Position numbers and translations under genes: made by a program. A DNA stretch of 57,496 bases from Clostridia bacterium (GTDB lineage: Bacteria; Bacillota; Clostridia; Oscillospirales; CAG-272). The notes beneath the pieces are model-generated. The model had not been told where the DNA came from and searched no databases. It saw only the letters and a program-made list of their open reading frames with translations. Positions within the stretch are counted from its first letter, which is position 1, and the number at the start of each line of letters is the position of its first letter. The stretch spans positions 1-57,496 of the forward strand of contig JAFWPR010000071.1 in assembly GCA_017545225.1 (NCBI GenBank). The letters run 5' to 3'. This document shows positions 35,945-43,587 of the stretch, in pieces.

Positions 35945-37702
35945 TCACCCGAACAGCATTTCTCTGATTTCTTCGATATACCGCTCCGTCATCTCCGCCC
36001 GTTCCTCTTCGGTCACGTCGTCGGTGAAAACGAGAGGGATATAGCTTGAGATCGGATTCTGCCACGGGACGATATGAATATCGTCCTCGCCGACGTTATA
36101 GGTCGAGAGTATTTCCCTCATCGTCGCGGCGTCGACTCCCTTCGTGCCGAGATCCAGCAGTTCCGGGTCCAGCCAGTCGCGTTCCGCGTCGATATGCTCA
36201 AGCAGTGCGAAATTCCAGTTGTCCTCACTCATCTGCCAGACGATCACGTCAAGACCTCCGCTCGCGTCGAGGCCAAAGTACTCCGGATAAGTTTCCTCGA
36301 GCGAGCCGTCGGTCGCATACTCCCGGGACGAGTCGACGGAAGCACGGAACAGCAGATTTCCGTCCTTGTCGTACCCGGAATAGACCGTTTCTTCGTCATA
36401 CCAGATAGAGTTGACGTACGGAGGAGTGTCTTTACGTAAACCCATGACGTTCAACGACACGATCAGATAAAGGTCGCCGTAGTCGATGAACGCAGTGGGG
36501 AGACCCGCGTCGAATCCGTCGAAGACGGGATCGCTTCTGAAAACGGGTTTTCCGTCTCTTTCGCCGATCCGACGGTCATTATAGTCGCGCCCGGGTTCCC
36601 TGCTCTTTGCCGTCACTTCAAGCTGTGAGTTTACCGCGACCGTCCAGTCGGTGGCGGCGGGCGAACCCGACGTAAAATCGCCCTCGGGCGAGGTCGCTTC
36701 GACGGACAGGAGAAAACCGCCGTCCGTCTCCTCGGCGTTCTGAAGATGAGCGTAGTCGCCGCCGCCGATCCGAACGCTGCGGAACCCTGCGCCGTCCTTG
36801 TCGACGCAGCTCATAAATACGTCGATCTGCGTGAAATTTCGAACGTCCGGCACGTAATCGTCTCCGAAGAAATAATACCGACCGTATTTTTCAAAGCAGA
36901 ATTCGAGCGAGTCGCCGCCGATGCCGTCGAGAGGCGTATCGAACACGACGTCCCCGTTTTTGTCGCATTTTATGATCCTCGAGGCGTATTCGTCGCGGTC
37001 CGCCGCGGACTCGGAGTAATCGTCGAACCCGAGAACGAACAAAAATCCCCCGTCGTCCGTCGCCGTAAGAGCCGAAACGTAATACGCGTCGTCCGTCTCG
37101 ACCGTATGGTCTGCGACGGGGACGCCGTAAAGGTCCGTCATCGTAATCTTATGCTCGGCGGTCAGCGTTTCTCTGTCCGATACCGTCTCGGCCTTCAGCA
37201 ATCTGTCGGAAAAGGCGTAGACGTATTTGAATTTGTTTTCCCTGACGATATCTTCAAACTCCGCGGGGACGGTCCCGAACGGTTCGACTTTTTTGTAACC
37301 GCCGTCGGTTTCGGCTTCGGCCGCCGTATCGTCGGCAAGCGTGAAGATCATCCCGTCGTACCAGCCCGACGCGCTCATGGGAAGGATCGAGGCCCCGAGA
37401 TCGAAGAGGAGCGTGTCGTCGGAGGTCAGGACGAATGAATAACGGAAATCCGCGTCGGCAAATTTGCCTTCGAGCGTGACGGAATTTCCGTCCCGACGGA
37501 CGGTCCCGCTCGGCTGATACGACACGGCGACGTCCTTTATTACGGTAAACCCGCCTCCATTGAATAAAAGGTACGGCATAGAGGTCGAAGTCACGTATCT
37601 TCCGTCACTCAAAGAATAGTTCCCTCCGTGCGGGACGTAACCGCCCGCGCACCCTCCGAGGACGAAGACGGAAGCGATCAGCAAACAAATAAATCTTTTC
37701 AT
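35945..37702 (-). CDS. Putative large lipoprotein behind the BlaI/M56 pair
   Basis: A 585-aa protein from ATG 37702 (GGAGGTATAT upstream; an in-frame ATG at 37717 is less likely). The lipobox is in LLIASVFVLGGCAGG, lipidated Cys about residue 18. The mature part looks like a beta-propeller of repeated strand-turn units (for example DGGFLFVLGFDDYSESAADR, YGRYYFFGDDYVPDVRNFT, GDLYLIVSLNVMGLRKDTPP). It has no enzyme motif I recognise. The helical end reads TEEERAEMTERYIEEIREML. It follows the M56 gene by 11 bp, so it is probably the third gene of that operon. It may be a sensor or a target of the system (inference). Confidence 0.75.
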   Translation of the reverse strand: MKRFICLLIASVFVLGGCAGGYVPHGGNYSLSDGRYVTSTSMPYLLFNGGGFTVIKDVAVSYQPSGTVRRDGNSVTLEGKFADADFRYSFVLTSDDTLLFDLGASILPMSASGWYDGMIFTLADDTAAEAETDGGYKKVEPFGTVPAEFEDIVRENKFKYVYAFSDRLLKAETVSDRETLTAEHKITMTDLYGVPVADHTVETDDAYYVSALTATDDGGFLFVLGFDDYSESAADRDEYASRIIKCDKNGDVVFDTPLDGIGGDSLEFCFEKYGRYYFFGDDYVPDVRNFTQIDVFMSCVDKDGAGFRSVRIGGGDYAHLQNAEETDGGFLLSVEATSPEGDFTSGSPAATDWTVAVNSQLEVTAKSREPGRDYNDRRIGERDGKPVFRSDPVFDGFDAGLPTAFIDYGDLYLIVSLNVMGLRKDTPPYVNSIWYDEETVYSGYDKDGNLLFRASVDSSREYATDGSLEETYPEYFGLDASGGLDVIVWQMSEDNWNFALLEHIDAERDWLDPELLDLGTKGVDAATMREILSTYNVGEDDIHIVPWQNPISSYIPLVFTDDVTEEERAEMTERYIEEIREMLFG

Positions 37703-37713
37703 ATATACCTCCT

Positions 37714-38634
37714 TCAAACCGATGCGTTCGTGAGCAGAAAATAGGCGAGGGCGGCGATCATCGCCGCAAACGCGATCGCGGACAGAACGGTCATTTTTTT
37801 GTACGACACGATCCTCTCCACGCGCGTTTTTATCTTCGCGCCGCCGAAAGCGGAGACGAAAACCGTTTTTTGAGACGCCGACGAAACGAGCGCGAGCGCG
37901 TATTTTTTCTTTTCGTCCTCATCGCACCTTTGCAGGACTGCCTCGTCGCACGCGATCTCAAGATCGGACAGGAAGCACTTCAAAAAGATCCACGAGAAGG
38001 GATTGAACCAGTGGAGCGCGGAGGTAAGGAAAGCGAGGATGCGCCACACGTTGTCGAGCCGGCGGATGTGCCTTTTTTCGTGAAGAAGGATAAAGGGGAG
38101 ATCATCGCTTTCCCTCATGGAAGACGGGATGACGATCCTCGGGCGGAACACACCGTAGACGGACGGGGACGTCACCTTGTCCGAGACGTAAACGTTGTCG
38201 TAAAGACGCTCAGACCCTTTGATCTCCCTCATCGAGACGAAATACAGTATCGCGAAGGTCAGAAACAGAGCCGAGGCGACGACGACCCAGATCACCGACG
38301 CGACGGAGAAGACGTTTCCGACAAGATCGACCTTGTACGTGATCGGAAAATACGAATCTGCCGCGCAGATGCTGTTCGTTATGGAAAAATCGGGCAGTAT
38401 TCGGCTTTCGTAAACGGTTACGGTTTTCGTCGTAAAACGGGAAAGCAGAGTCATGAGCCCGAACTTCCCGCCGATCCCGACGGGGATCCACATCCGCAAA
38501 AACGGGATTGCCCAAAGCACGGCGATCACGCGGCGCGGGATCTTTTTGATCAGGCGCAGGAGCAGAACGACGGCTCCGCTCACGGTCGCCGCGACGCTCA
38601 TGTTGAAAAGCCAGTAGAAAACCTCGCGGAGCAC
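37714..38634 (-). CDS. BlaR1-type M56 membrane metallopeptidase
   Basis: A 306-aa membrane protein with a GTG start. Helices lie near residues 8-26, 36-55 and 105-130, and one at the C-terminus (AIAFAAMIAALAYFLL). The zinc site HEKRH is near residue 188 (FILLHEKRHIRRLDN), with a downstream Glu in DLEIACDEAVLQ. M56 peptidases of the BlaR1/MecR1 type cut a BlaI-family repressor after sensing an outside signal. No large penicillin-binding sensor domain follows, so beta-lactam sensing is not supported. It starts 4 nt behind the BlaI gene stop. Confidence 0.88.
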   Translation of the reverse strand: MLREVFYWLFNMSVAATVSGAVVLLLRLIKKIPRRVIAVLWAIPFLRMWIPVGIGGKFGLMTLLSRFTTKTVTVYESRILPDFSITNSICAADSYFPITYKVDLVGNVFSVASVIWVVVASALFLTFAILYFVSMREIKGSERLYDNVYVSDKVTSPSVYGVFRPRIVIPSSMRESDDLPFILLHEKRHIRRLDNVWRILAFLTSALHWFNPFSWIFLKCFLSDLEIACDEAVLQRCDEDEKKKYALALVSSASQKTVFVSAFGGAKIKTRVERIVSYKKMTVLSAIAFAAMIAALAYFLLTNASV

Positions 38635-38638
38635 GGGA

Positions 38639-38989
38639 TCACCTCTTTTCGATCATTTCTCGCAGTTCCGCTATGTCCTTTTCGGTAAGCTCCTCATCCT
38701 CGAGCAGCGCGGAAAACAGCGCTTTTTTCGATCCGCCGAAAAGGCGGTCGACGAGGCTTCTCGTCTCGATCCCTCTCACTTCTTCCTTTGAGATCAGAGA
38801 AGTGCAGATGAAATCCGGATCCTCACGTTTCACGTACCCTTTCCCGATCGCTTTTTTGATCACGGTATAGGTCGTGTTCTTGTTCCACCCGATCTCGTCC
38901 TGTGCGATCAGACTCAGTTCCTTTGCGCTGACGGGCTCATGTTCCCATATCAGCTCCATTATCTTCATTTCGCTGTCGTAAAGTTTCAT
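38639..38989 (-). CDS. BlaI/MecI-family repressor
   Basis: A 116-aa winged-helix repressor: MKLYDSEMKIMELIWEHEPV, SAKELSLIAQDEIGWNKNTT, YTVIKKAIGKGYVKREDPDF. The C-terminal part (about 75-116) is the dimerisation region cut in the known systems. It is the first gene of an operon with the M56 peptidase and a lipoprotein. The promoter carries candidate operators with GACTAC/TAGTC half-sites. RBS GGGAGGTG is directly upstream. Confidence 0.92.
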   Translation of the reverse strand: MKLYDSEMKIMELIWEHEPVSAKELSLIAQDEIGWNKNTTYTVIKKAIGKGYVKREDPDFICTSLISKEEVRGIETRSLVDRLFGGSKKALFSALLEDEELTEKDIAELREMIEKR

Positions 38990-39002
38990 TTCACACCTCC
39001 CG

Positions 39003-39048
39003 GACTATTGCTGTAGTCTATACTATCACAGTAGTCTGAGCATGTCAA
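39003..39048 (-). promoter_or_regulatory. Promoter and candidate BlaI operator
   Basis: On the minus strand: TTGACA (39048-39043), a 17-bp spacer and TAGTAT (39025-39020). The spacer and start region hold GACTAC twice, AGTAT, and TAGTC in inverted order (39003-39036). That resembles BlaI/MecI operator half-sites (TAC/GTA palindromes). Confidence 0.7.
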
Positions 39049-39097
39049 GTGGTTTTTTGAAAAAATTAGATAGATGCGGATAAGAAACGAGGTGAAC

Positions 39098-39227
39098 TGC
39101 GGCTTGCGCCGCATGAATTGAGCCCCGCGGGTTTTCCGCGGGGCTCGTGAATAGAAAGCGTCGCTTTCATGAATTCTCGCCCTCCGGCGCACGCGCCGAG
39201 GGCTCCGTGAATTGCGCCTGCGGCGCA
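39098..39227. repeat. Hairpin array D, reaching into the radical SAM gene
   Basis: Units: TGCGGC-TTGC-GCCGCA, TGAATTGA, GCCCCGCGG / CCGCGGGGC, TCGTGAATA, GAAAGC-GTC-GCTTTC, ATGAATT, an imperfect GCCCTCCGGCGC / GCGCCGAGGGC hairpin, CCGTGAATT, and TGCGCC-TGC-GGCGCA. The last two units (39167-39227) lie inside the coding frame of the radical SAM protein and encode its last 20 or so residues. The first 50 bp nearly equal the start of array B. Confidence 0.85.
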
Positions 39228-40164
39228 TATTTCTTCCCCTGCCACGAATCGCGGCGGTACAGCTCTCGGTCGACGTCGTTCATAACGGCGATCTTGCGCC
39301 GGCACCACGCGGGGGCGAGAAGGATGCCCTCCGGCGCCTCGCCGGAGAGGCGGGCGATAACGCAGTCCGGCGGCAGAAGCTCGAGCTGGTCGCAGACGAC
39401 GGAAACGTATTCGTCTTTCTCCATGGGAACGTATTCGCCTTTTTCGTACGCGTCGGCGAGAGGCGTGTCCCGCAGAACGTGCAGAAGATGGATCTTCATC
39501 ATATCGGGGAACAGCGACGCGGCGTCCCGCGCCGTTTGTATCATATCCTCGCGCGTCTCTCCCGGCAGGCCGTTTATTATATGGAAGCCGATGGAGATCT
39601 CCGGGTCGCTCGCGGCGCGCAGACGGAGATAGCCGTCGCGGAATTCCGCGAACGAGTGGCCGCGGTTGATCCGCTCCGCGGTCAGGTCGTTTGAAGTCTG
39701 CAGGCCGAGTTCTACCGTCACGGGGATCTTTTTCGAGATCCTCACGATCTCGCCGATGACCCCGTCCGAAAGACAGTCGGCGCGCGTGGCGACGGCGAGC
39801 ATCACGGCTCCCGGCAGCGCGGCGGCTTTTTCGTAAACGCGGCGGAGGACTTCCGGCGGCGCGTACGTGTTGGTGTTCGCCTGAAGGTACGGGATGAAAC
39901 CGGAAAGGCGCCATTTGCGCAGAGCGACCCGCCGCGCCTCTTCGTACTGTTCGGACAGCGTCCCGCGGTTGAGGAGGAGCCCCGCAGGCAGAAGATACAG
40001 CCGCCCGTCCCGCGCGTGCCGTCCTTGTTCGGGCACGAGAAGCCCGCGTCGAGCGGGATGCGCGCGCATTTGCCGCCGAACGTTTTTCGCGTGTAGTAAT
40101 CGAAGGTCTGATAGCGTTTGTTCGTATCCGAATACGGATACGGATTTACGTCCTTCTGCGACAC
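39167..40164 (-). pseudogene. Radical SAM protein (TIGR01212/YhcC type), frameshifted
   Basis: Relatives bind a 4Fe-4S cluster and use SAM radical chemistry; the substrate of this branch is not settled. The GTG start at 40164 has GGAGG ahead. The first frame reads RYQTFDYYTRKTFGGKCARI, then PLDAGFSCPNKDGTRGTGGC and IFC, the cluster Cys motif. The frame then breaks. In another frame it continues LLLNRGTLSEQYEEARR, FIPYLQANTNTYAPPEVLRR, VELGLQTSNDLTAERINRG and SIGFHIINGLPGETREDM. One missing C in the plus-strand C-run at 39980-39983 accounts for the break: with it restored the join reads CLRGLLLNRGTLSEQ and the product is about 332 aa. A homopolymer sequencing error or a recent frameshift are both possible. 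The C-terminal tail is made of array D repeats. Confidence 0.85.
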
Positions 40165-40196
40165 GGCGGCGCCTCCCTTCCTTTCGCTTTCGTCTT

Positions 40197-40225
40197 ATGA
40201 TAGCAAAAACGGGGGAAAAGGTCAA
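40197..40225 (-). promoter_or_regulatory. Promoter of the radical SAM gene
   Basis: On the minus strand: TTGACC (40225-40220), a 17-bp spacer and TATCAT (40202-40197). Confidence 0.7.
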
Positions 40226-40268
40226 GCGCGAAAGACGCGTCCTTTTTACGTGTATTTTCAATTTACTC

Positions 40269-40297
40269 TTGAATTTTTCCGCGCGATAATATAAAAT
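40269..40297 (+). promoter_or_regulatory. Promoter of the aminotransferase gene
   Basis: TTGAAT (40269-40274), a 17-bp spacer and TAAAAT (40292-40297), 63 bp upstream of the start codon. Confidence 0.75.
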
Positions 40298-40360
40298 AAC
40301 AGTATATTTTTTGAATATTCCCGTCCGGGGGAGCCTGGGCGATGAAAGGTCGCACTCAAA

Positions 40361-41656
40361 ATGATCGTAAAACCGTTTAACGAAATGACGAAGGAAGAGC
40401 TCGAGGAAGTGCTCGCCGATCAGCGGGCGAAGCTCGACGCGTGGGGCGAACAGAACCTGACGCTCAACCTGACGCGCGGCAAGCCGTCGCAGGCGCAGCT
40501 CGACCTCTCGTCCGATATGCTCGGCGTTATAAGCGACAGGGGAGACTGCTTCTCGGAGACGGGTCTCGACTGCCGCAACTACGGCATCCTCGACGGTCTG
40601 CCGGAGGCGAAGCGCCTCTTCTCCGAACTGCTCGGCATCCCCGAGGATATGATTATGATCCTCGGCAACTCGTCGCTCAACGCGATGTACGACGCGATCG
40701 TCCGCTGTATGCTCTTCGGAGTCGCGGGCGGACGCGAGCCGTGGTTCAGGCAGGGCCGTATCAAATTCCTCTGCCCGACGCCCGGATACGACAGGCATTT
40801 CACGATCTGCAAGACGCTCGACATTGAGATGATCCCGATAAGGATGACGCCCGAGGGGCCCGATATGGACGCGGTCTACGACCACGCATGCTCCGACCCG
40901 TCCGTCAAGGGTATCTGGTGCGTGCCGAAGTTCTCGAATCCCGAGGGGATCACGTACTCCGACCGCGTCGTCGAGCAGTTCGCCGCGCTGAAGCCGGCGG
41001 CGCCCGACTTCCGCATCTTCTGGGACAACGCGTACTCCGTCCACGAGCTTTACGACGAGGAAGTCCGGCTCGCTGACATCTTCGAGCTTGCGAAGAAGTA
41101 CGGCACGGAGGACAACATATTCTATTTCGCCTCGACGTCGAAGATCACGTTCCCCGGCTCGGGTCTCGCGATCATGGCGGCGAGCGAGCGGAACCTCGAT
41201 CAGATCCGTCCGATCCTGTCAACGCAGACGATCGGCTACGACAAGATCAACCAGATGCGCCACGTCAAGTATTTCGGAAACGCGGACGGAATCAGGAAGC
41301 ATATGAAGAGCCTCGCCGGGATGCTCCGCCCGAAGTTCGAGATGGTGGAGGATACGCTCGACCGTCATCTTTCGGGGTACGACATAGCGCGCTGGACGAA
41401 CCCGAAGGGCGGATATTTCATCTCGCTGTACGTCGAAAAGGGATGTGCGAGGAGAGTGTATCAGCTCGCCCGAAGCGTCGGCGTCGCGCTGACTCCCGCC
41501 GGAGCGACGTACCCTTACGGGCGCGACCCCGACGACAGCAACATCCGCATCGCGCCGACCTTCCCCGAGGTCGCCGAGCTCAAGACGATCTCGAAGATCC
41601 TCTGCAACTGCATCAAGATCGCCGCAGCGGAGAAGTATCTCAAGAATTTCAACTGA
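40361..41656 (+). CDS. PLP-dependent class I aminotransferase, aspartate-aminotransferase-like (subgroup Ic)
   Basis: A 431-aa PLP enzyme: LTLNLTRGKPSQAQLDLS near the N-terminus, NYGILDGLPEAKRLFSELLG, FLCPTPGYDRHFTICKTL, IWCVPKFSNPEGITYSD, IFWDNAYSVHEL, and the PLP Lys in FYFASTSKITFPGSGLAIMA near residue 248. The substrate-carboxylate Arg is in SNIRIAPTFPEVAEL near the end. The N-terminal RGKPSQAQLDLS and the overall length match the Corynebacterium-type aspartate aminotransferases (PF12897) rather than AspC. The likely reaction is transfer between aspartate and 2-oxoglutarate. It stands alone behind its own promoter; a MITE-like repeat follows. Confidence 0.88.
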   Translation: MIVKPFNEMTKEELEEVLADQRAKLDAWGEQNLTLNLTRGKPSQAQLDLSSDMLGVISDRGDCFSETGLDCRNYGILDGLPEAKRLFSELLGIPEDMIMILGNSSLNAMYDAIVRCMLFGVAGGREPWFRQGRIKFLCPTPGYDRHFTICKTLDIEMIPIRMTPEGPDMDAVYDHACSDPSVKGIWCVPKFSNPEGITYSDRVVEQFAALKPAAPDFRIFWDNAYSVHELYDEEVRLADIFELAKKYGTEDNIFYFASTSKITFPGSGLAIMAASERNLDQIRPILSTQTIGYDKINQMRHVKYFGNADGIRKHMKSLAGMLRPKFEMVEDTLDRHLSGYDIARWTNPKGGYFISLYVEKGCARRVYQLARSVGVALTPAGATYPYGRDPDDSNIRIAPTFPEVAELKTISKILCNCIKIAAAEKYLKNFN

Positions 41657-41663
41657 ACAAAAA

Positions 41664-41868
41664 GCCTTCCCCTTGAGGGTAGCGAAGCGCACGGCGCGGT
41701 AGTGAATGACAGCCCGGGGGGCTGTCAGAGCCGCGCCTGACCGAACCCCACAGGGTAGACAAGGTGGGTCCGAAGGACCCGGATGAGGTGACGCGGTATC
41801 AGATATTTAACCGTTTTCTCTCACCTCATCAGTCAGCTTCGCTGACAGCTTCCCCTCAAGGGGAAGCC
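41664..41868. repeat. MITE-like repeat with terminal inverted repeats
   Basis: About 205 bp bounded by GCCTTCCCCTTGAGGG (41664-41679) and its near complement CCCCTCAAGGGGAAGCC (41852-41868). Inside are GGCGCGG...CCGCGCC around TGACAGCCC / GGGCTGTCA, GGGTCC-GAA-GGACCC and GTCAGC-TTC-GCTGAC hairpins. The CTTCCCCTCAAGGGGAAG end resembles a short repeat common in gut Firmicutes, from memory and unchecked. No ORF. Confidence 0.75.
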
Positions 41869-41910
41869 TCTCGGTGAGCGAAATGATTTAATCACAAACC
41901 AATATGAAAT

Positions 41911-41940
41911 ATCCCGAAGTCGATACGGCTTCGGGATTTT
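41911..41940 (+). terminator. Intrinsic terminator
   Basis: A 12-bp stem ATCCCGAAGTCG / CGGCTTCGGGAT (one G-T pair), loop ATA, then TTTT and more T. It would stop readthrough from the aminotransferase and the repeat. Confidence 0.85.
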
Positions 41941-41978
41941 CTTTTTCTAAATAATTCAATAAAATTAGAAAAAACGGG

Positions 41979-42031
41979 TTGACAAACGAGAAAGGTTAGT
42001 GTATACTCTTGTCAAAGACTAACGAAGTTAG
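41979..42031 (+). promoter_or_regulatory. Promoter with GTTAG/CTAAC operator
   Basis: TTGACA (41979-41984), a 17-bp spacer and TATACT (42002-42007). GGTTAGTG in the spacer, then CTAAC-GAA-GTTAG (42019-42031), place three copies of a GTTAG half-site around the start point. This pattern suggests a dedicated repressor. Confidence 0.75.
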
Positions 42032-42052
42032 CGAAAAACAGGAGGAAAACAA

Positions 42053-42256
42053 GTGGACAAAGATTTGTTCCGCATATGCTTCTCGTGGTACAAGCTCATC
42101 AAAAAATATCTGAAGCCGAGTGAACAGGACGAGGCGTTCGACGCGCTGCGGGAGTACCTTGAAAACGGCGTCGACCCGGTCTACAGGGTGCGCAGATCGC
42201 TGCGCTTCCCGATGGCGCTGATAATCGACCAGATAGTCGCGCTGAGAGAAAAGTAA
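42053..42256 (+). CDS. Small cytoplasmic protein of unknown function
   Basis: A 67-aa protein from GTG 42053, with AGGAGG 7 nt ahead. It reads FRICFSWYKLIKKYLKPSEQ near the start and RRSLRFPMALIIDQIVALRE at the end. It is helical, basic and aromatic, without a membrane segment or signal. I do not recognise it. It has its own consensus promoter with an operator-like palindrome and its own terminator, so it is an independent, regulated unit. It could be a small regulator or a phage or mobile-element remnant; nothing in the sequence decides this. Confidence 0.75.
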   Translation: MDKDLFRICFSWYKLIKKYLKPSEQDEAFDALREYLENGVDPVYRVRRSLRFPMALIIDQIVALREK

Positions 42257-42261
42257 AAAAA

Positions 42262-42285
42262 TACCCCGCCCGAAGGCGAGGTATA
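42262..42285 (+). terminator. Hairpin after the small protein gene
   Basis: A 10-bp stem ATACCCCGCC / GGCGAGGTAT with one mismatch and loop CGAA. Only a weak T-run follows. It lies between convergent genes. Confidence 0.55.
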
Positions 42286-42301
42286 TCTTACGGTGATAGA
42301 T

Positions 42302-42736
42302 TCACACGTCAGCGCCGTTTTGCCGCGATCTGATCCCGATAATCAGCCAAGAGAGGAACTCTGCGAGCAGGATGATTTCGACCATTGCGGGAACGATGGT
42401 TCCGAACATAAGGGAAAACCCGCGGCCTCCTACCAAAAGGCCGAACAGGAGGAACGGAATAAACGTAATTCCCGCAAAGATCCCGTTCGTTACTGTCGAG
42501 AAAACGAAGATCTCCTCGACGCCCTCTTTTTTCCTCAAACGCCGGAACAGCAAAGCGTCCCCGGCAGCCATCGCGACAATAACGACGAAAACGAATATTG
42601 TCAACCAGATCACGTTCTTATCGATGTTTCCGCCCGGGACGATGGCGATCACACCCATAGAGGAGAAACTGAGCCAGGCGGCAATTAAAAGGAACAGGAT
42701 CCGATAAACTATCAGCAGGACTCTTCCTTTTCCCAT
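42302..42736 (-). CDS. Four-helix membrane protein of unknown function
   Basis: A 144-aa protein with four hydrophobic segments: about 6-30 (LLIVYRILFLLIAAWLSFSS), 40-62 (VIWLTIFVFVVIVAMAAGDA), 80-103 (FSTVTNGIFAGITFIPFLLF) and 112-137 (GTIVPAMVEIILLAEFLSWL). A short basic loop RRLRKKEG lies between the second and third. No family recognised. AAGGATG lies ahead of the ATG. It is downstream of the RpiB-like gene on the same strand with a 48-bp gap, so it may be co-transcribed with it. Confidence 0.7.
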   Translation of the reverse strand: MGKGRVLLIVYRILFLLIAAWLSFSSMGVIAIVPGGNIDKNVIWLTIFVFVVIVAMAAGDALLFRRLRKKEGVEEIFVFSTVTNGIFAGITFIPFLLFGLLVGGRGFSLMFGTIVPAMVEIILLAEFLSWLIIGIRSRQNGADV

Positions 42737-42784
42737 AACGTCACATCCTTAAAAAAGTTCTGACGGAAAACCGCGGCGGGAGGA

Positions 42785-43360
42785 TCACTCTACGTCGTTC
42801 GGTTTCGCGCAACCAGGGAGATCGACCTCGCCGAGGTGCTTGAGTTTGAAGCCGTTCGCCTTGAACTCCTCGTAGTTGAACGCCTCGAGCTCGTCGTACG
42901 CGAGTTTGTGGAACTCGTAGAAGTTCGGCCACCACTCGTAGCCCTGACCCATCGACAGACCGAGATACGTTTCGGCGATCTCGATGCCCATGTTGTGGCC
43001 TATCCAGTGACCGCCCATCGCGAGCACGTTGACGTTGTTGCCGGTGATCGCGCGTTTCGCCGACATGACCGACTCGACGACGGCCGCGTGGACGTGCGGA
43101 CATTTGCTCGCCGCGATGTGGATGCCCATGCCGGTGCCGCAGAAGACCAGCGCGCGCTCGAATTCGCGCTCCGCGATCTTCGCGCCGACCTGCAGGCCGA
43201 TGCGGTGGAACATCTCCGGATGCGGATCGTCCGCCGAGCGGACTCCGATATCGGTGATCTTCCAGCCCTTCGCCTCGAGGTGCTTGACTATCGCCTCTTT
43301 GAGTTCGAATCCGGCGATATCCGCCGCCACGAGCAGTTCCTTGTCTTTGATCGTTTTCAT
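42785..43360 (-). CDS. RpiB/LacA/LacB-family sugar-phosphate isomerase
   Basis: A 191-aa protein with the RpiB fold: LLVAADIAGFELKEAIVKHL at the start, DIGVRSADDPHPEMFHRIGL, ALVFCGTGMGIHIAASKCPH (the CGTGxG loop with the catalytic Cys near residue 92) and RAITGNNVNVLAMGGHWIG. Family enzymes interconvert aldose and ketose phosphates, such as ribose 5-phosphate and ribulose 5-phosphate or allose 6-phosphate. It is longer than classical RpiB (about 150 aa), with an extra C-terminal stretch from about residue 150 (EWWPNFYEFHKLAYDELEAF). AGGAGAACGG precedes the ATG. The substrate is not decided by sequence. Confidence 0.85.
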   Translation of the reverse strand: MKTIKDKELLVAADIAGFELKEAIVKHLEAKGWKITDIGVRSADDPHPEMFHRIGLQVGAKIAEREFERALVFCGTGMGIHIAASKCPHVHAAVVESVMSAKRAITGNNVNVLAMGGHWIGHNMGIEIAETYLGLSMGQGYEWWPNFYEFHKLAYDELEAFNYEEFKANGFKLKHLGEVDLPGCAKPNDVE

Positions 43361-43439
43361 ACCGTTCTCCTTTATGTGAGTTAAAAATTAAATTTTTGAA
43401 AACTCCGTTTCGGGATGGCTCTCCCGGGGCTCCCGCCAC

Positions 43440-43495
43440 TTGACAACGAAAGCGCCTCTGTGATAAAATAAGGACGCTCCCGGGGAGATATCCCC
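43440..43495 (+). promoter_or_regulatory. Promoter of the FAD oxidoreductase with flanking repeats
   Basis: TTGACA (43440-43445), an 18-bp spacer and TAAAAT (43464-43469). CTCCCGGGG occurs on both sides (43421-43429 and 43477-43485). GGGGA-GATA-TCCCC (43482-43495) overlaps the expected start. These look like operator half-sites between the divergent isomerase and oxidoreductase genes. Confidence 0.65.
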
Positions 43496-43587
43496 TCATC
43501 TATTGTACAACAAAAACGGACGGCGGGAAAGTGCTTTTTGAAAAAATTTTTCGCCGCGCCGGGGACATCCTTTTTACGGAGGAAAAA

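Noticed and set aside
38821..38840. Second parS-like site (GTTTCACGTACC)
   Set aside because: Only half of the palindrome is present, and it lies inside the blaI coding region.
37714..38989. Beta-lactam resistance locus
   Set aside because: The M56 protein lacks a penicillin-binding sensor domain and no beta-lactamase or PBP2a gene is nearby.
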